Of a stretch of 64,000 bases of DNA, positions 53,647 through 60,865 are shown in pieces. The stretch's first letter is position 1. Every line of letters starts with the position of its first letter. The translations under genes were made by a program, and so were the position numbers. The notes under the pieces are model-generated. The model was not told where the DNA came from, made no database searches, and was given only the letters and a program-made list of their open reading frames with translations. Source of the DNA: Chryseobacterium phosphatilyticum (GTDB taxonomy: Bacteria > Bacteroidota > Bacteroidia > Flavobacteriales > Weeksellaceae); NCBI RefSeq assembly GCF_002899825.2, contig NZ_PPED02000001.1, positions 310,001 to 374,000 on the forward strand. Direction: 5' to 3'.

Positions 53647-54444
53647 ATGAGAGAGAATAATAGTGGGAATATTCCTTTTTATACAGCCTTGGCTGTAATA
53701 TTTATTTTTACTATTCTAGGACTTACTTACTTGATGCAAAACTCTAGTGAATATGATGATAGAGGCACATTTGGGGATATGTTCGGATTTGCTAATGCAA
53801 TGTTTACAGGTTTATCTGTAATTGGATTATTAGTTACTATTTTACTACAAAGGAAGGATCTGAATATACAACGTGAAGAACTTAAAAAGCAGACAAGTTC
53901 TATATATATTCAAAATTTTGAAAATACATTTTTTCAAATGATTAATATATTCCATAAAGTCATTGAAGATATTGTTCTTATTAATGGAACTAATAAAATA
54001 ACTGGTAAGGCTGCAATTAATAGTATACATTCTGAATTGCAAATATCTGCTCAAGAATATGTGTCTAGGAAAGAGAAGTCAATATATGTAGATTATTCAA
54101 GAACACATTTTGACATTACGGGTGATGAGATAAGGAAATTAATAAAAAACAGGTTTGAAATAAATAAAAATCAGCTCTCTCATTATTTTAGAACTTTTTT
54201 TACTATTGTAGAAATGATTGATGCAAATCCAGTTATAAATAAAAGGATTTACATTAATATTCTTACCTCACAACTTACGCGGACTGAAATAATGATGTTG
54301 TTATACTTTGGTGTTAATACACAAAATGAAAAGTATAGAATGCTTATTGAGAAGTATTCTTTACTAAAAGATATAGATAAGGAAAAAATGATTTTCTCAA
54401 GTATGATGGGATCATTCAGTAATAGTGCATATAATGAGATGTAA
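53647..54444 (+). CDS. Putative phage abortive-infection protein (putAbiC type)
   Basis: 265 residues. Two N-terminal transmembrane segments (about 10-30 and 50-70) surround GTFGDMFGFANAMFTGLSVIGLL, the signature that I associate with the putAbiC family, followed by a cytoplasmic helical part with LRNFENTFFQMIN and an HFDITGDEIRKLIKNRFE region, and a Tyr/Phe-rich motif HYFRTFFTIVEMI. AbiC is a phage-exclusion protein in lactococci. The gene has its own promoter. Placement beside phage remnants supports a defence role. Function is inferred from the family. Confidence 0.75.
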   Translation: MRENNSGNIPFYTALAVIFIFTILGLTYLMQNSSEYDDRGTFGDMFGFANAMFTGLSVIGLLVTILLQRKDLNIQREELKKQTSSIYIQNFENTFFQMINIFHKVIEDIVLINGTNKITGKAAINSIHSELQISAQEYVSRKEKSIYVDYSRTHFDITGDEIRKLIKNRFEINKNQLSHYFRTFFTIVEMIDANPVINKRIYINILTSQLTRTEIMMLLYFGVNTQNEKYRMLIEKYSLLKDIDKEKMIFSSMMGSFSNSAYNEM

Positions 54445-54471
54445 ATAATTTATAAAAAAAGAAAGATTTAC

Positions 54472-54506
54472 AGTTTTCTCTTTGAGAGGTTTTCTTTTTA
54501 TATTTG
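54472..54506 (+). promoter_or_regulatory. Hairpin-promoter cassette before the 54,522 gene
   Basis: TTTTCTC-TTT-GAGAGG-TTTTCTTTTT, then TATATTTG at 54,499-54,506, closely resembling 53,593-53,627 with the same 14-base spacing between TTTG and the TA of the -7 box. Confidence 0.55.
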
Positions 54507-54521
54507 CTTCAAATTAAAACC

Positions 54522-55070
54522 ATGTTAGTACTAAATTTGACTACTCAAGAAATGACTTTCTTAACAGATATAAGCAAAACAGTAATTCCTTTATTTGCTG
54601 CTTTGGGTGGTGCAATGGCGGGCTCCTATCTTACATATAGATTTCAAAGGAAAGACAAGATTAGAGATCATTTATTTACACATAAAGTCAAATTCTACTC
54701 TACCTTAGCAGAATGCATTGTGGGTGTTAAGAGAGACATAGAGGATAAAAGAGGTAAAATCAGAGTTAAAAGAGAAGAAGAAGCTAAAACCATAACAGCT
54801 ATTTGGGATGATTTTAGAAAGGTCTGCGATGAGCAAACGTTATTTTTAAGCGATCAGACAAAGCGTGATTTATTGATCTTAGAGGGAATTATATTTGAAG
54901 CTTTCAATATGGAAATAGAGAGAATCATAGATGTAGATAACTTTACAGATGAGCAAATGATTCATGTTTGCGGAAAAGTAATCGAGGATTGTGAAGATTT
55001 TATCAAGAAATTACAAGATGAAATAGGCGTAAATGCTGTAAATACAAAACTAAATATCAGAAAATTTTGA
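54522..55070 (+). CDS. Membrane-anchored protein of unknown function
   Basis: 182 residues from the ATG at 54,522 (MLVLNLTT). A TTG at 54,504 would be inside the promoter. One transmembrane segment (about 15-40, VIPLFAALGGAMAGSYLTYRF) near the N-terminus is followed by a basic/acidic cytoplasmic helix-rich part (KDKIRDHLFTHKVKFYSTLAEC, then IEDKRGKIRVKREEEAK). This shape (one membrane helix plus a helical body) resembles small membrane proteins of defence and stress loci and of the putAbiC neighbourhood, but I do not recognise the family. Confidence 0.7.
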   Translation: MLVLNLTTQEMTFLTDISKTVIPLFAALGGAMAGSYLTYRFQRKDKIRDHLFTHKVKFYSTLAECIVGVKRDIEDKRGKIRVKREEEAKTITAIWDDFRKVCDEQTLFLSDQTKRDLLILEGIIFEAFNMEIERIIDVDNFTDEQMIHVCGKVIEDCEDFIKKLQDEIGVNAVNTKLNIRKF

Positions 55071-55074
55071 AAAC

Positions 55075-55097
55075 AGCCCCTTAATTGGGGCTTTAAT
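55075..55097. terminator. Terminator between 54,522 gene and minus-strand gene
   Basis: AGCCCC-TTAATT-GGGGCT stem with flanking T/A-rich tails, serving the convergent genes. Confidence 0.7.
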
Positions 55098-55099
55098 TT

Positions 55100-55285
55100 T
55101 TAAGGCATATGAAGTTTGAGCTTTGCTCTGTTTTTGTAATGATGCCATTGATTAATCATAAATTCCGCTAGTTCTATTTTCTCCTCAACTGTTAATTCTT
55201 CATTCTCGTACTCTTCATCATAAATATGAAACACTCCATCTGAGCCTTCAGAAATTTCCAGATTAAGATTTATTCCTAAATCCAT
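55100..55285 (-). CDS. Small acidic protein
   Basis: 61 residues, not recognised. Segments: MDLGINLNLEISEGSDGV (beta), FHIYDEEYENEELTVEEKIELAEFMINQW (acidic helix; given as YDEEYENEELTV), HHYKNRAKLKLHMP (basic end). An acidic protein like this with a helix of EEK..LAE.M..W is common in Bacteroidota prophages, where it may be a small regulatory or inhibitor protein. It is on the opposite strand to the Abi genes, close to the terminator. Confidence 0.5.
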   Translation of the reverse strand: MDLGINLNLEISEGSDGVFHIYDEEYENEELTVEEKIELAEFMINQWHHYKNRAKLKLHMP

Positions 55286-55797
55286 TATTACAGTTTGCTT
55301 CTCTGCCGGAATTAAATATTACTTTGTTGTCAACTATTTTCATGTTGTTTTATTTCAAAGTTAACTCTTTTCCTTTAAGTGCGAAGAAAAGGTTTTGACG
55401 TTAAAATTCTTCAATTTGTTTTAAAAAATGATCTGCTTCCTCTTTTGTATTCGGCTGAAGTTGTTACTTAAAAACAAGTCCATTCTTCGGAGATGAACCC
55501 GTTATTGTTTTATCCTTGTGGACCATCAAAGAGTTACAAATATTCTCTTTAAGTTCTTTCTGGTAGTTGGTACAGAAAGTAGTTCCGTTTGCTTCGCGGA
55601 TAGTCTCTTTTTGATATCCGTTTCGGATGGATTATTTTCGTTGGTTCATAAAGGAGCAGGCGAGGATGTAATCAGAACCTGATTCACCACAAAATACATT
55701 ACAGCTAGTGGAAAAACTTTAAATGGATTGATCTGAAGAAGAAAAGCTGAGGCTGATTTGTTCTTTGCGAAATAGATCTATATTTTTGCAGAAAAAC
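55286..55797. other. Region with decayed minus-strand coding
   Basis: 512 bases. It contains a disrupted frame (see the pseudogene at 55,401) and the promoter of the 55,798 gene (TATTTTTG, 55,781-55,788). Otherwise no feature is supported. Confidence 0.5.
55401..55631 (-). pseudogene. Broken gene fragment with internal stop
   Basis: On the minus strand a 77-codon frame without a start reads ...GYQKETIREANGTTFCTNY... then NICNSLMVHKDKTITGSS, and is interrupted by an in-frame TAA (55,464-55,466), continuing QLQPNTKEEADHFLKQIEEF-stop (55,401). The internal stop could be a C-to-T or G-to-T change in a Gln/Glu codon. The protein family is not recognised. It is a decayed gene of the accessory tract. 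Confidence 0.5.
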
Positions 55798-56181
55798 ATG
55801 TTGCCAGAAATTACAGCCAATTTAATTGCAGGATATGCAGCGCTTTTATCAACATTTCTAGGTTTTCGCGAAATATGGAAATTGAGACCCAGATTTTCTA
55901 CTTCATGCTATTCAATAGGTGATCCTGAACAGGAAGATGTTATTACTCTTTACAATAAATCTAATAAACCCGTTGTGATAAATTATTTTTCAATAGAAAA
56001 AAACGGTAAAGAAATTGAATTGAGAAATCCGGCGGATTTTTTCATAATTACAATTAAGCCCCAGGAAGTTTATAACATTAGAATTGAAGGGGCGTATAAG
56101 TTTCAGTGGAAAGGAGAAATTTTTCTGAAATTACACTTAATGGGTAGGAAAAAACCTAAAAGAATTAAACTAGATTACTAA
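55798..56181 (+). CDS. Small membrane-anchored protein of unknown function
   Basis: 127 residues from the ATG at 55,798. A TTG at 55,765 is less likely because the -7 box TATTTTTG (55,781-55,788) lies between, giving a very short leader. A single transmembrane helix (about 3-22, EITANLIAGYAALLSTFLG) is followed by a beta-rich domain (PVVINYFSIEKNGKEIELR, FIITIKPQEVYNIRIEG) and a basic end. It may sense or bind at the membrane's cytoplasmic side. Not recognised. It has a terminator (56,190). Confidence 0.6.
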   Translation: MLPEITANLIAGYAALLSTFLGFREIWKLRPRFSTSCYSIGDPEQEDVITLYNKSNKPVVINYFSIEKNGKEIELRNPADFFIITIKPQEVYNIRIEGAYKFQWKGEIFLKLHLMGRKKPKRIKLDY

Positions 56182-56189
56182 AATAATCG

Positions 56190-56217
56190 TTCCCCACTGT
56201 TAGGTGAGGAATTTTTT
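56190..56217 (+). terminator. Terminator after the 55,798 gene
   Basis: TTCCCCAC/GTGAGGAA stem with one G-U pair and a T-run. Confidence 0.7.
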
Positions 56218-56413
56218 AGTCAATTTTATCAAAGTTATTTGTATAATAACTCTCTGCTTGGTTAGAAGCTTCAAATTCACCCATATTTTGGGATATTAAA
56301 GCATCTTTATAAGTTTTTTCTTTCAATTTTTTCTCTGCTATCACATAGATTTTTTTTAAATTATCTATTAATAAGTGCCTGTTTTGTTCGGTAAAAGGGT
56401 ACGTTTGGGATAC
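56216..56413 (-). pseudogene. Fragment without a start codon
   Basis: On the minus strand, 65 codons (TYPFTEQNRHLLIDNL...KKIYVIAEKKLKEKTYKDAL) end at a stop (56,216). The frame is preceded by an in-frame stop and has no usual start, so either the N-terminus is lost or a frameshift follows the ATG at 56,412. The lysine/glutamate-rich helical composition looks coding. It is not assigned to a family and may be the tail of the gene once upstream of the protease. Confidence 0.4.
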
Positions 56414-56514
56414 ATGTTAGTGTTTATGAAATAATTAATATGAAATGGATATGCATAAAGAAGCAGTCTTTGATTTCAGAATAAATTATTATTAACAAAT
56501 AAAAGAAGTGGTTA

Positions 56515-57336
56515 TTATTCTTTTTTCGGAGGTGTATATTTAAGAATCTCAAAAACTTTATCCATACTTACCGCAATTGAGTATCCAGAGTTACTTACAT
56601 GGGTATTTAATAGACCACTTTTGGTATTGATCCACTGTTCTTCGAAAGGTATAAATTCGCTCATGACACCAATAATCATATGAGTCCTTCTACCATCTAA
56701 ATGATTTTCAATTTGTACAATCGGTCCTCCGCTGTTGCCAAAGTACGATGGACAATCCAAAACAATAGTTTTTGTCGGTTTATTTAATCCTGCGACAATT
56801 CCTTTTCTGAGAAGTGGCTTTGAATAATTAAACTGTGGTCTACCCTGTAGACCTAATGAACTTGGGTATCCATATAAGATAATGTCGTTCGATATGAGAA
56901 CTTCATTAAATAATGCTACCGCATTTGGATTAACAGAAACTGTGTTTCCTGTAGACGTTTCACGAACAATGGTAACTCCATCATTTAAATTGAACATATG
57001 GCTATTGGTTTCGACATTAAATTGTGTGATTTCAAATATTTCTATAGTCGCAACATCTGATGTAGGATGTACAATGATTTTGCCATTTTTTGCTAAGGTT
57101 TCGAAGTCCAACCTGTATTGTTTTAATTCATCTGAATTTATGTCACTACTTTGACAAGAAATAGTAGCGATTTTACCTTTTGTTTTTATAGTTTTATTGT
57201 CAAAAATAACGTGCTTGGCAGTTATTAAATAGATTTTGTTATTTATTTGATTGAGAAAAAAGCCCGAACCTGTATACTTATTATCAATATTTATAAATAC
57301 AGGATAGGCCAAATTATTATCAGGAATATTTCGCAT
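56515..57336 (-). CDS. Cytosolic trypsin-fold serine protease
   Basis: 273 residues. The chymotrypsin-like triad is complete: His42 (LITAKHVIFD), Asp94 (HPTSDVATIEI) and Ser202 (YFGNSGGPIVQ). There is no signal peptide, so it should be cytosolic, unlike secreted trypsins. Such stand-alone proteases occur in bacterial defence loci where phage infection triggers cleavage. Its neighbour 57,405 (90 residues) lies 68 bases upstream on the same strand and may be a partner or regulator. The protease assignment is strong; the defence role is inferred from context. Confidence 0.8.
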   Translation of the reverse strand: MRNIPDNNLAYPVFINIDNKYTGSGFFLNQINNKIYLITAKHVIFDNKTIKTKGKIATISCQSSDINSDELKQYRLDFETLAKNGKIIVHPTSDVATIEIFEITQFNVETNSHMFNLNDGVTIVRETSTGNTVSVNPNAVALFNEVLISNDIILYGYPSSLGLQGRPQFNYSKPLLRKGIVAGLNKPTKTIVLDCPSYFGNSGGPIVQIENHLDGRRTHMIIGVMSEFIPFEEQWINTKSGLLNTHVSNSGYSIAVSMDKVFEILKYTPPKKE

Positions 57337-57404
57337 AAAATAGTTTTTACTCGAATATACAAATAGATTCTTGAATCATTTTACGGTTTCCCGTAGTATT
57401 ATGA

Positions 57405-57677
57405 CTACAGTAAGTCCGTGAAATCCCGATTAGTATAATTAGGAATATTATTATGATTTGCAGGAACATTAATCCCGGATAAAATTTTATGGCCTAAATA
57501 GAATAATAAGTGAATTGAGTCTTTAGGAATATGGAGTTGTAAATGATAAGAATTAATTATTTCATATTTCCACTTATATAATAGACAGTGATTCATCATT
57601 TCTTGCAAATTATTATTTAAAAGAGCAAGTGTTACTGTAACTTCATTATTATTTAATTCTTGGTGAATTGGCTCCAT
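57405..57677 (-). CDS. Small protein upstream of the protease
   Basis: 90 residues, not recognised. It begins MEPIHQELNNNEVTVTLALL and has helical segments NNNLQEMMNHCLLYKW and HIPKDSIHLLFYLGHKIL. It is polar overall, with a possible Cys. Same strand as the trypsin-fold gene and 68 bases before it, so it could be cotranscribed and act as the protease's substrate, inhibitor or sensor. Co-transcription is an inference. Confidence 0.5.
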   Translation of the reverse strand: MEPIHQELNNNEVTVTLALLNNNLQEMMNHCLLYKWKYEIINSYHLQLHIPKDSIHLLFYLGHKILSGINVPANHNNIPNYTNRDFTDLL

Positions 57678-57742
57678 TGCTAGTATTAGTATATTTTTAT
57701 TGGATTAACAAGCAATATGCCATAATAAAAGCTTTTGAAACT

Positions 57743-57923
57743 ATGTGGTATTTAAAAATAACATTGGAAATTCTACCTCCTAAATTCTTGGGAGGTTATT
57801 TATAAAATATACCACATCACTAGGAGGTGAAATTTATTTATGTACCTTTAAATGTTCGATTTATTTTAAAGTCGGATTATATGTATTCTGCCTCCTATCG
57901 CCGTGGGAGGTTTTTTATACCAC
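57743..57923. repeat. Duplicated hairpin element
   Basis: Two similar units read ATTCT(A/G)CCTCCTA...GGGAGGTT...TATACCAC at 57,770-57,815 and 57,885-57,923, each with a CCTCC/GGGAGG stem. Unit 1 is enclosed by an inverted repeat ATGTGGTAT (57,743-57,751)/ATACCACAT (57,809-57,817). Between the units lies CTAGGAGGTGAAA (57,820 region), which could pair with either CCTCCTA, suggesting mutually exclusive structures. The second unit has a T-run and may terminate + strand transcription. Confidence 0.6.
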
Positions 57924-57955
57924 AAAACGTTTGATTTCTTTAACAGTGATCTTAT

Positions 57956-58117
57956 TTATTCTTCATTTTTCGGTTTGAAATTTCTCCCTACTCCTTGTCG
58001 AAGGAAAGTAATTTTTCCTTGCACTTTTTTCGCTTTTTCAAGAATTTCTAAGGCTTTTATTCGCTCGTTAACTTTGCCTGCATGGGTTATATTGTCCTGA
58101 ATATCATTTTTTTTCAT
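57956..58117 (-). CDS. Small basic protein, 53 residues
   Basis: A 53-residue frame, ATG at 58,117. Sequence runs MKKNDIQDNITHAGKVNERI ... KALEILEKAKKVQGKITFL ... RQGVGRNFKPKNEE, a helix-rich and strongly basic/acidic composition typical of small real proteins. It sits between the duplicated hairpin element and the SASA gene. No family is known to me. It may be a partner of the element or an antitoxin-like protein; this is speculation. Confidence 0.45.
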   Translation of the reverse strand: MKKNDIQDNITHAGKVNERIKALEILEKAKKVQGKITFLRQGVGRNFKPKNEE

Positions 58118-58469
58118 ATATCAATTTAGTGATTTTATTTGACAAAAACAAATCTTCCGTCTTTACTGTATTTCAAACACTAAATGTTTATCTGAGGTTA
58201 AAATTTTTGTTTCGTTTCCTGCCTCCACAATAGTTAGTAAATATCTGTTGGAGTCATTATAATTATTTTGTTTATGTCTGTTTATTCAAGTAATGAATTT
58301 GCATGCTCAAACACAAATTATATAGGGGCCTTTTATGGGAAGATTCAATATGGATCTGTCTACAGGATATACCACAGGAGAGTATTGTTTCTTTTTGCAT
58401 ATGTTCCTGAAATCTGTGAAAGAGCTTATCTCATTCTTGGATACTATTGGATACCCCTTGTTTAATATT
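58118..58469. other. Region before the esterase-like gene
   Basis: 352 bases. A possible small + strand frame (58,335-58,493, 52 residues, MGRFNMDLSTGYTTGEYCFFL...) overlaps the end of the 58,470 gene. An upstream in-frame stop breaks it from earlier codons, so it may be a relic. Nothing else is supported. Confidence 0.35.
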
Positions 58470-59318
58470 TTATCCCTGATTCAAAGCCGTTAAATGATCG
58501 AGATAGTCTTTACTTTCAATAATGCCAAGCGCAAATTCGTGTTCCAGCAATTTGATTTTTTCTGTTTTTGTATAGGGGCGGTTGTAGATTTTGGCCAATA
58601 CACCTTCTTCATCATTGAGAGGAACAGGAATATGCTGTAAATCCCGGAAAGCCTTATAATATCTGACTCCGAGTATTCTTTGTGACAAGGCATTGAAATG
58701 AATATGATCAGGATTGGGTGTCAGCCCTTTTGCGGTAACGAAATAGCAGTTTTTAGTGGTCTGGGCGAAATCTTCCAAGTCCTTATTAATCAAAGGGTAG
58801 GAGGTGAAATAGGGTCCAAAGATTCCATCAGCCAGATAATCTCCTAGACCACCTATGATAAGAGGGACTTCCTGAATATGTAATTCCTTACGGAGCACAT
58901 CAATGATCACTGAAAGCTTTTCCTGGTATTGGTTTGCTTTTTCCGGGGAGCAATCGCTTTCTCCCTGATGCCATAAGATACCCTTGATTGTACTGGTTCG
59001 TTGTGCCAGTCTGGATTGGGAGATGGCGTTTTCAAACAGAGCTCCGGTAACTGCCCAATCATCGAGGCTGGTTCCTCCGTCAGCACATGGAATCAATCCT
59101 ATTTCATGTTGTGGATTATCCATTCTCCAGGAAGCTGCAAATGAAGCAGCCAATCCTACACCCGCACTTGGACGATCGAAATTAATAGGTTCGGACATGA
59201 TTTGCCATAGCCCGTTTCTTTGCATTTTAATATGTTCGTCAAAGATAGGAGGGACTTCTTTAGTATAGCCACGTCCAGCCATATTTGACTGACCTATCAT
59301 TAAAAAGGAATCTATCAT
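58470..59318 (-). CDS. SGNH hydrolase, sialate O-acetylesterase-like
   Basis: 282 residues with GDS(L)-type block I MIGQSNMAGRG (Ser11), HQGESD in the middle, and the DHIHF block near the C-terminus (Asp/His of the triad). This is the layout of the DUF303/SASA esterases that remove acetyl groups from sialic acid or xylan. No signal peptide is seen, so it may be cytosolic. It lies 4 bases after the TetR gene on the same strand, so the two should be cotranscribed, and the esterase may respond to the regulator's effector. Confidence 0.85.
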   Translation of the reverse strand: MIDSFLMIGQSNMAGRGYTKEVPPIFDEHIKMQRNGLWQIMSEPINFDRPSAGVGLAASFAASWRMDNPQHEIGLIPCADGGTSLDDWAVTGALFENAISQSRLAQRTSTIKGILWHQGESDCSPEKANQYQEKLSVIIDVLRKELHIQEVPLIIGGLGDYLADGIFGPYFTSYPLINKDLEDFAQTTKNCYFVTAKGLTPNPDHIHFNALSQRILGVRYYKAFRDLQHIPVPLNDEEGVLAKIYNRPYTKTEKIKLLEHEFALGIIESKDYLDHLTALNQG

Positions 59319-59322
59319 TTTT

Positions 59323-59886
59323 TTATCTGTTTATCGGGATGCCTATACCTCTGCTGAATGAGTGCCAGGCCAGTTTTTTTATATCATTTGGAGCAATATC
59401 TCCGGATCTGAAAGCTGTAAGGGTTGCATTAATTACATTAGTGAAAAGGATTCTGATCCATGGTAATGGGAATTGATCATCAATTATTTTTTCTTTTTGT
59501 AATTGTTGTATAGCGGTGAATAACTGACTTCTTACCTGATGATATTCTGGATGATCCAGATTCTTCTCGTTTGATGTTATAGATTGGTTTTCATTGAGTT
59601 TCATCAAGAATGAATACTTTGTTCCGTTATCAATACCGGCGTATAATAAATGTTCTAATTGTACTAAGGGATCCTTGGTGCTGCTAAAAACTTTGATGGC
59701 AGCATATTCCCATGTCTGCATCATATTCTTATTGCAAGCTTCCAGCAATTCATTCCGGTTTTTAAAATACCGGTGCAGCGTTCTGCGATTAATCTCACAA
59801 CGGGCCGCAATGTCTTCCAGGGTAGCCGAAAAGTTTTCATTTAAGACGGAGATAGCATGATCAATAATTTTTTGTTGTGTACTCAT
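59323..59886 (-). CDS. TetR/AcrR-family repressor
   Basis: 187 residues from the ATG at 59,886 (MSTQQK). An upstream ATG at 59,925 lies inside the predicted promoter/operator, so it is excluded. The N-terminal helix-turn-helix is SATLEDIAARCEINRRTLHRYFKNRNEL (given as LEDIAARCEINRRTLHRYF); the ligand domain follows. It is cotranscribed with the esterase-like gene, and its likely operator overlaps its own promoter. Confidence 0.9.
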   Translation of the reverse strand: MSTQQKIIDHAISVLNENFSATLEDIAARCEINRRTLHRYFKNRNELLEACNKNMMQTWEYAAIKVFSSTKDPLVQLEHLLYAGIDNGTKYSFLMKLNENQSITSNEKNLDHPEYHQVRSQLFTAIQQLQKEKIIDDQFPLPWIRILFTNVINATLTAFRSGDIAPNDIKKLAWHSFSRGIGIPINR

Positions 59887-59896
59887 TCTTGTTTTG

Positions 59897-59936
59897 TTGT
59901 CACAAATATAAGTAAAATGTCTCAATTATGTGACAA
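59897..59936 (-). promoter_or_regulatory. TetR operator overlapping its promoter
   Basis: Inverted repeat TTGTCACA (59,897-59,904) and TGTGACAA (59,929-59,936), separated by 24 bases, with an inner TGTCTCA at 59,919-59,925. The minus-strand -7 box TATATTTG (reverse complement of 59,903-59,910) overlaps the left arm, so binding would block RNA polymerase. Confidence 0.7.
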
Positions 59937-60005
59937 TCATTTTAAACCTTCAAAGTTGGAGTAATAAATGCTTCCACTCTGTAAAGTCAGTGATTATAAG
60001 AAAAA

Positions 60006-60040
60006 AACAGAACCACCTCAATGTGAAGTGGTTCTGTTTT
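60006..60040. terminator. Bidirectional terminator
   Basis: Perfect 11-bp stem AACAGAACCAC/GTGGTTCTGTT with A- and T-runs, downstream of the minus-strand DUF2158 gene. Confidence 0.85.
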
Positions 60041-60076
60041 ATAATGTTGCTCTTTTAATAAGTTTCATACTATTTT

Positions 60077-60256
60077 TTACTTGTCTCTGTTGTATTTTAC
60101 CAATGTATCTTTATGAAAGTGACCCACTTGCAAAAGCTCCTGTGAAAACCACAAGCATTCGAAATAGCCCTGACCCTTGTCTGAAATAGCATTGATAGTC
60201 ATGATGGTCCTTGCATCTGATTTTAAATAAACGGTGTCTCCTATTTGTAATTCCAT
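60077..60256 (-). CDS. DUF2158 (YodC-like) small protein
   Basis: 59 residues from the ATG at 60,256 (MELQIGDTVYLKSD). An ATG at 60,373 opens a longer frame but the preceding part is unrelated, so it was rejected. The pattern GDTVYLKS..., VNA..., FECLWF, LVKYN matches the small SH3-like DUF2158 fold. Function unknown; such proteins occur in many Bacteroidota. It is monocistronic and convergent with nothing nearby. Confidence 0.8.
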   Translation of the reverse strand: MELQIGDTVYLKSDARTIMTINAISDKGQGYFECLWFSQELLQVGHFHKDTLVKYNRDK

Positions 60257-60447
60257 GATTTTTGTGATTAAGTTATTCTCAAATATAATAAAATACAATG
60301 GTATTTCAAGCCGGTTCATTAGCAGATATACTGAAGCTTTTGTAGTAATTATTTGTTTTTTAGGCTCTTGCAATAAATCTCTTTTCCTACAATTTTGTAA
60401 GTAAACAGGAAAAAGTACTTTTTTTAGGAAATTTGTAAAAAAAAGAA

Positions 60448-60819
60448 ATGGAAATTATTAAAACCGTTATTTACTGGATAGGGTATGCATTTTATTTATA
60501 TGTTTTTGGATATGCTTCTTTGTATAAAGTATTTCAAAAAAGTTCCATGATGCAAAGCATGAAATCATTGGGATTTAATACAACATGGACAATTCTGATT
60601 GGTGTATTGGAACTGTTAGGAGTCATAATGCTGGTGTTGGGATTGTTTAAGCCTCAGTTTAGAAATATTGCTGTAGTGTATTTGTTTCCTTTTGCTGTAG
60701 GTGCCTTTACCAGTCATATGGCTCATAATGAATATCATCACTATTACAATTCTCTGTGGATGTGTATTATTTCTGTGGTATTGCTGGTGCTGGACAAAAA
60801 TTTTAAAATTATTGTTTAA
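60448..60819 (+). CDS. DoxX-like membrane protein
   Basis: 123 residues with four predicted transmembrane segments. It starts IIKTVIYWIGYAFYLYVFGYASLYKVFQKS (given as YWIGYAFYLYVFG and SLYKVFQKS), contains the LEL-G.... middle LIGVLELLGVIMLVLG and ends in a FPFAVGAFTSHMAHNEYH helix. The pattern is that of the DoxX/DoxX-like family, often linked to quinone or sulfur metabolism, but the exact role is unknown. The convergent HxlR regulator follows. Confidence 0.8.
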   Translation: MEIIKTVIYWIGYAFYLYVFGYASLYKVFQKSSMMQSMKSLGFNTTWTILIGVLELLGVIMLVLGLFKPQFRNIAVVYLFPFAVGAFTSHMAHNEYHHYYNSLWMCIISVVLLVLDKNFKIIV

Positions 60820-60865
60820 AAGATATGAATAAGGCTATATCAATTGTATATAGTCTTATTTTTTA

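Noticed and set aside
52251-58100. Attachment site duplicate of the tRNA-Ala end
   Set aside because: I looked for another copy of the GGGTTCGAATCCC segment in the window and did not see one.
58268-58465. 65-residue + strand frame
   Set aside because: A different frame (58,335) in the same stretch looks equally plausible and neither has clear support; treated as unsupported region.
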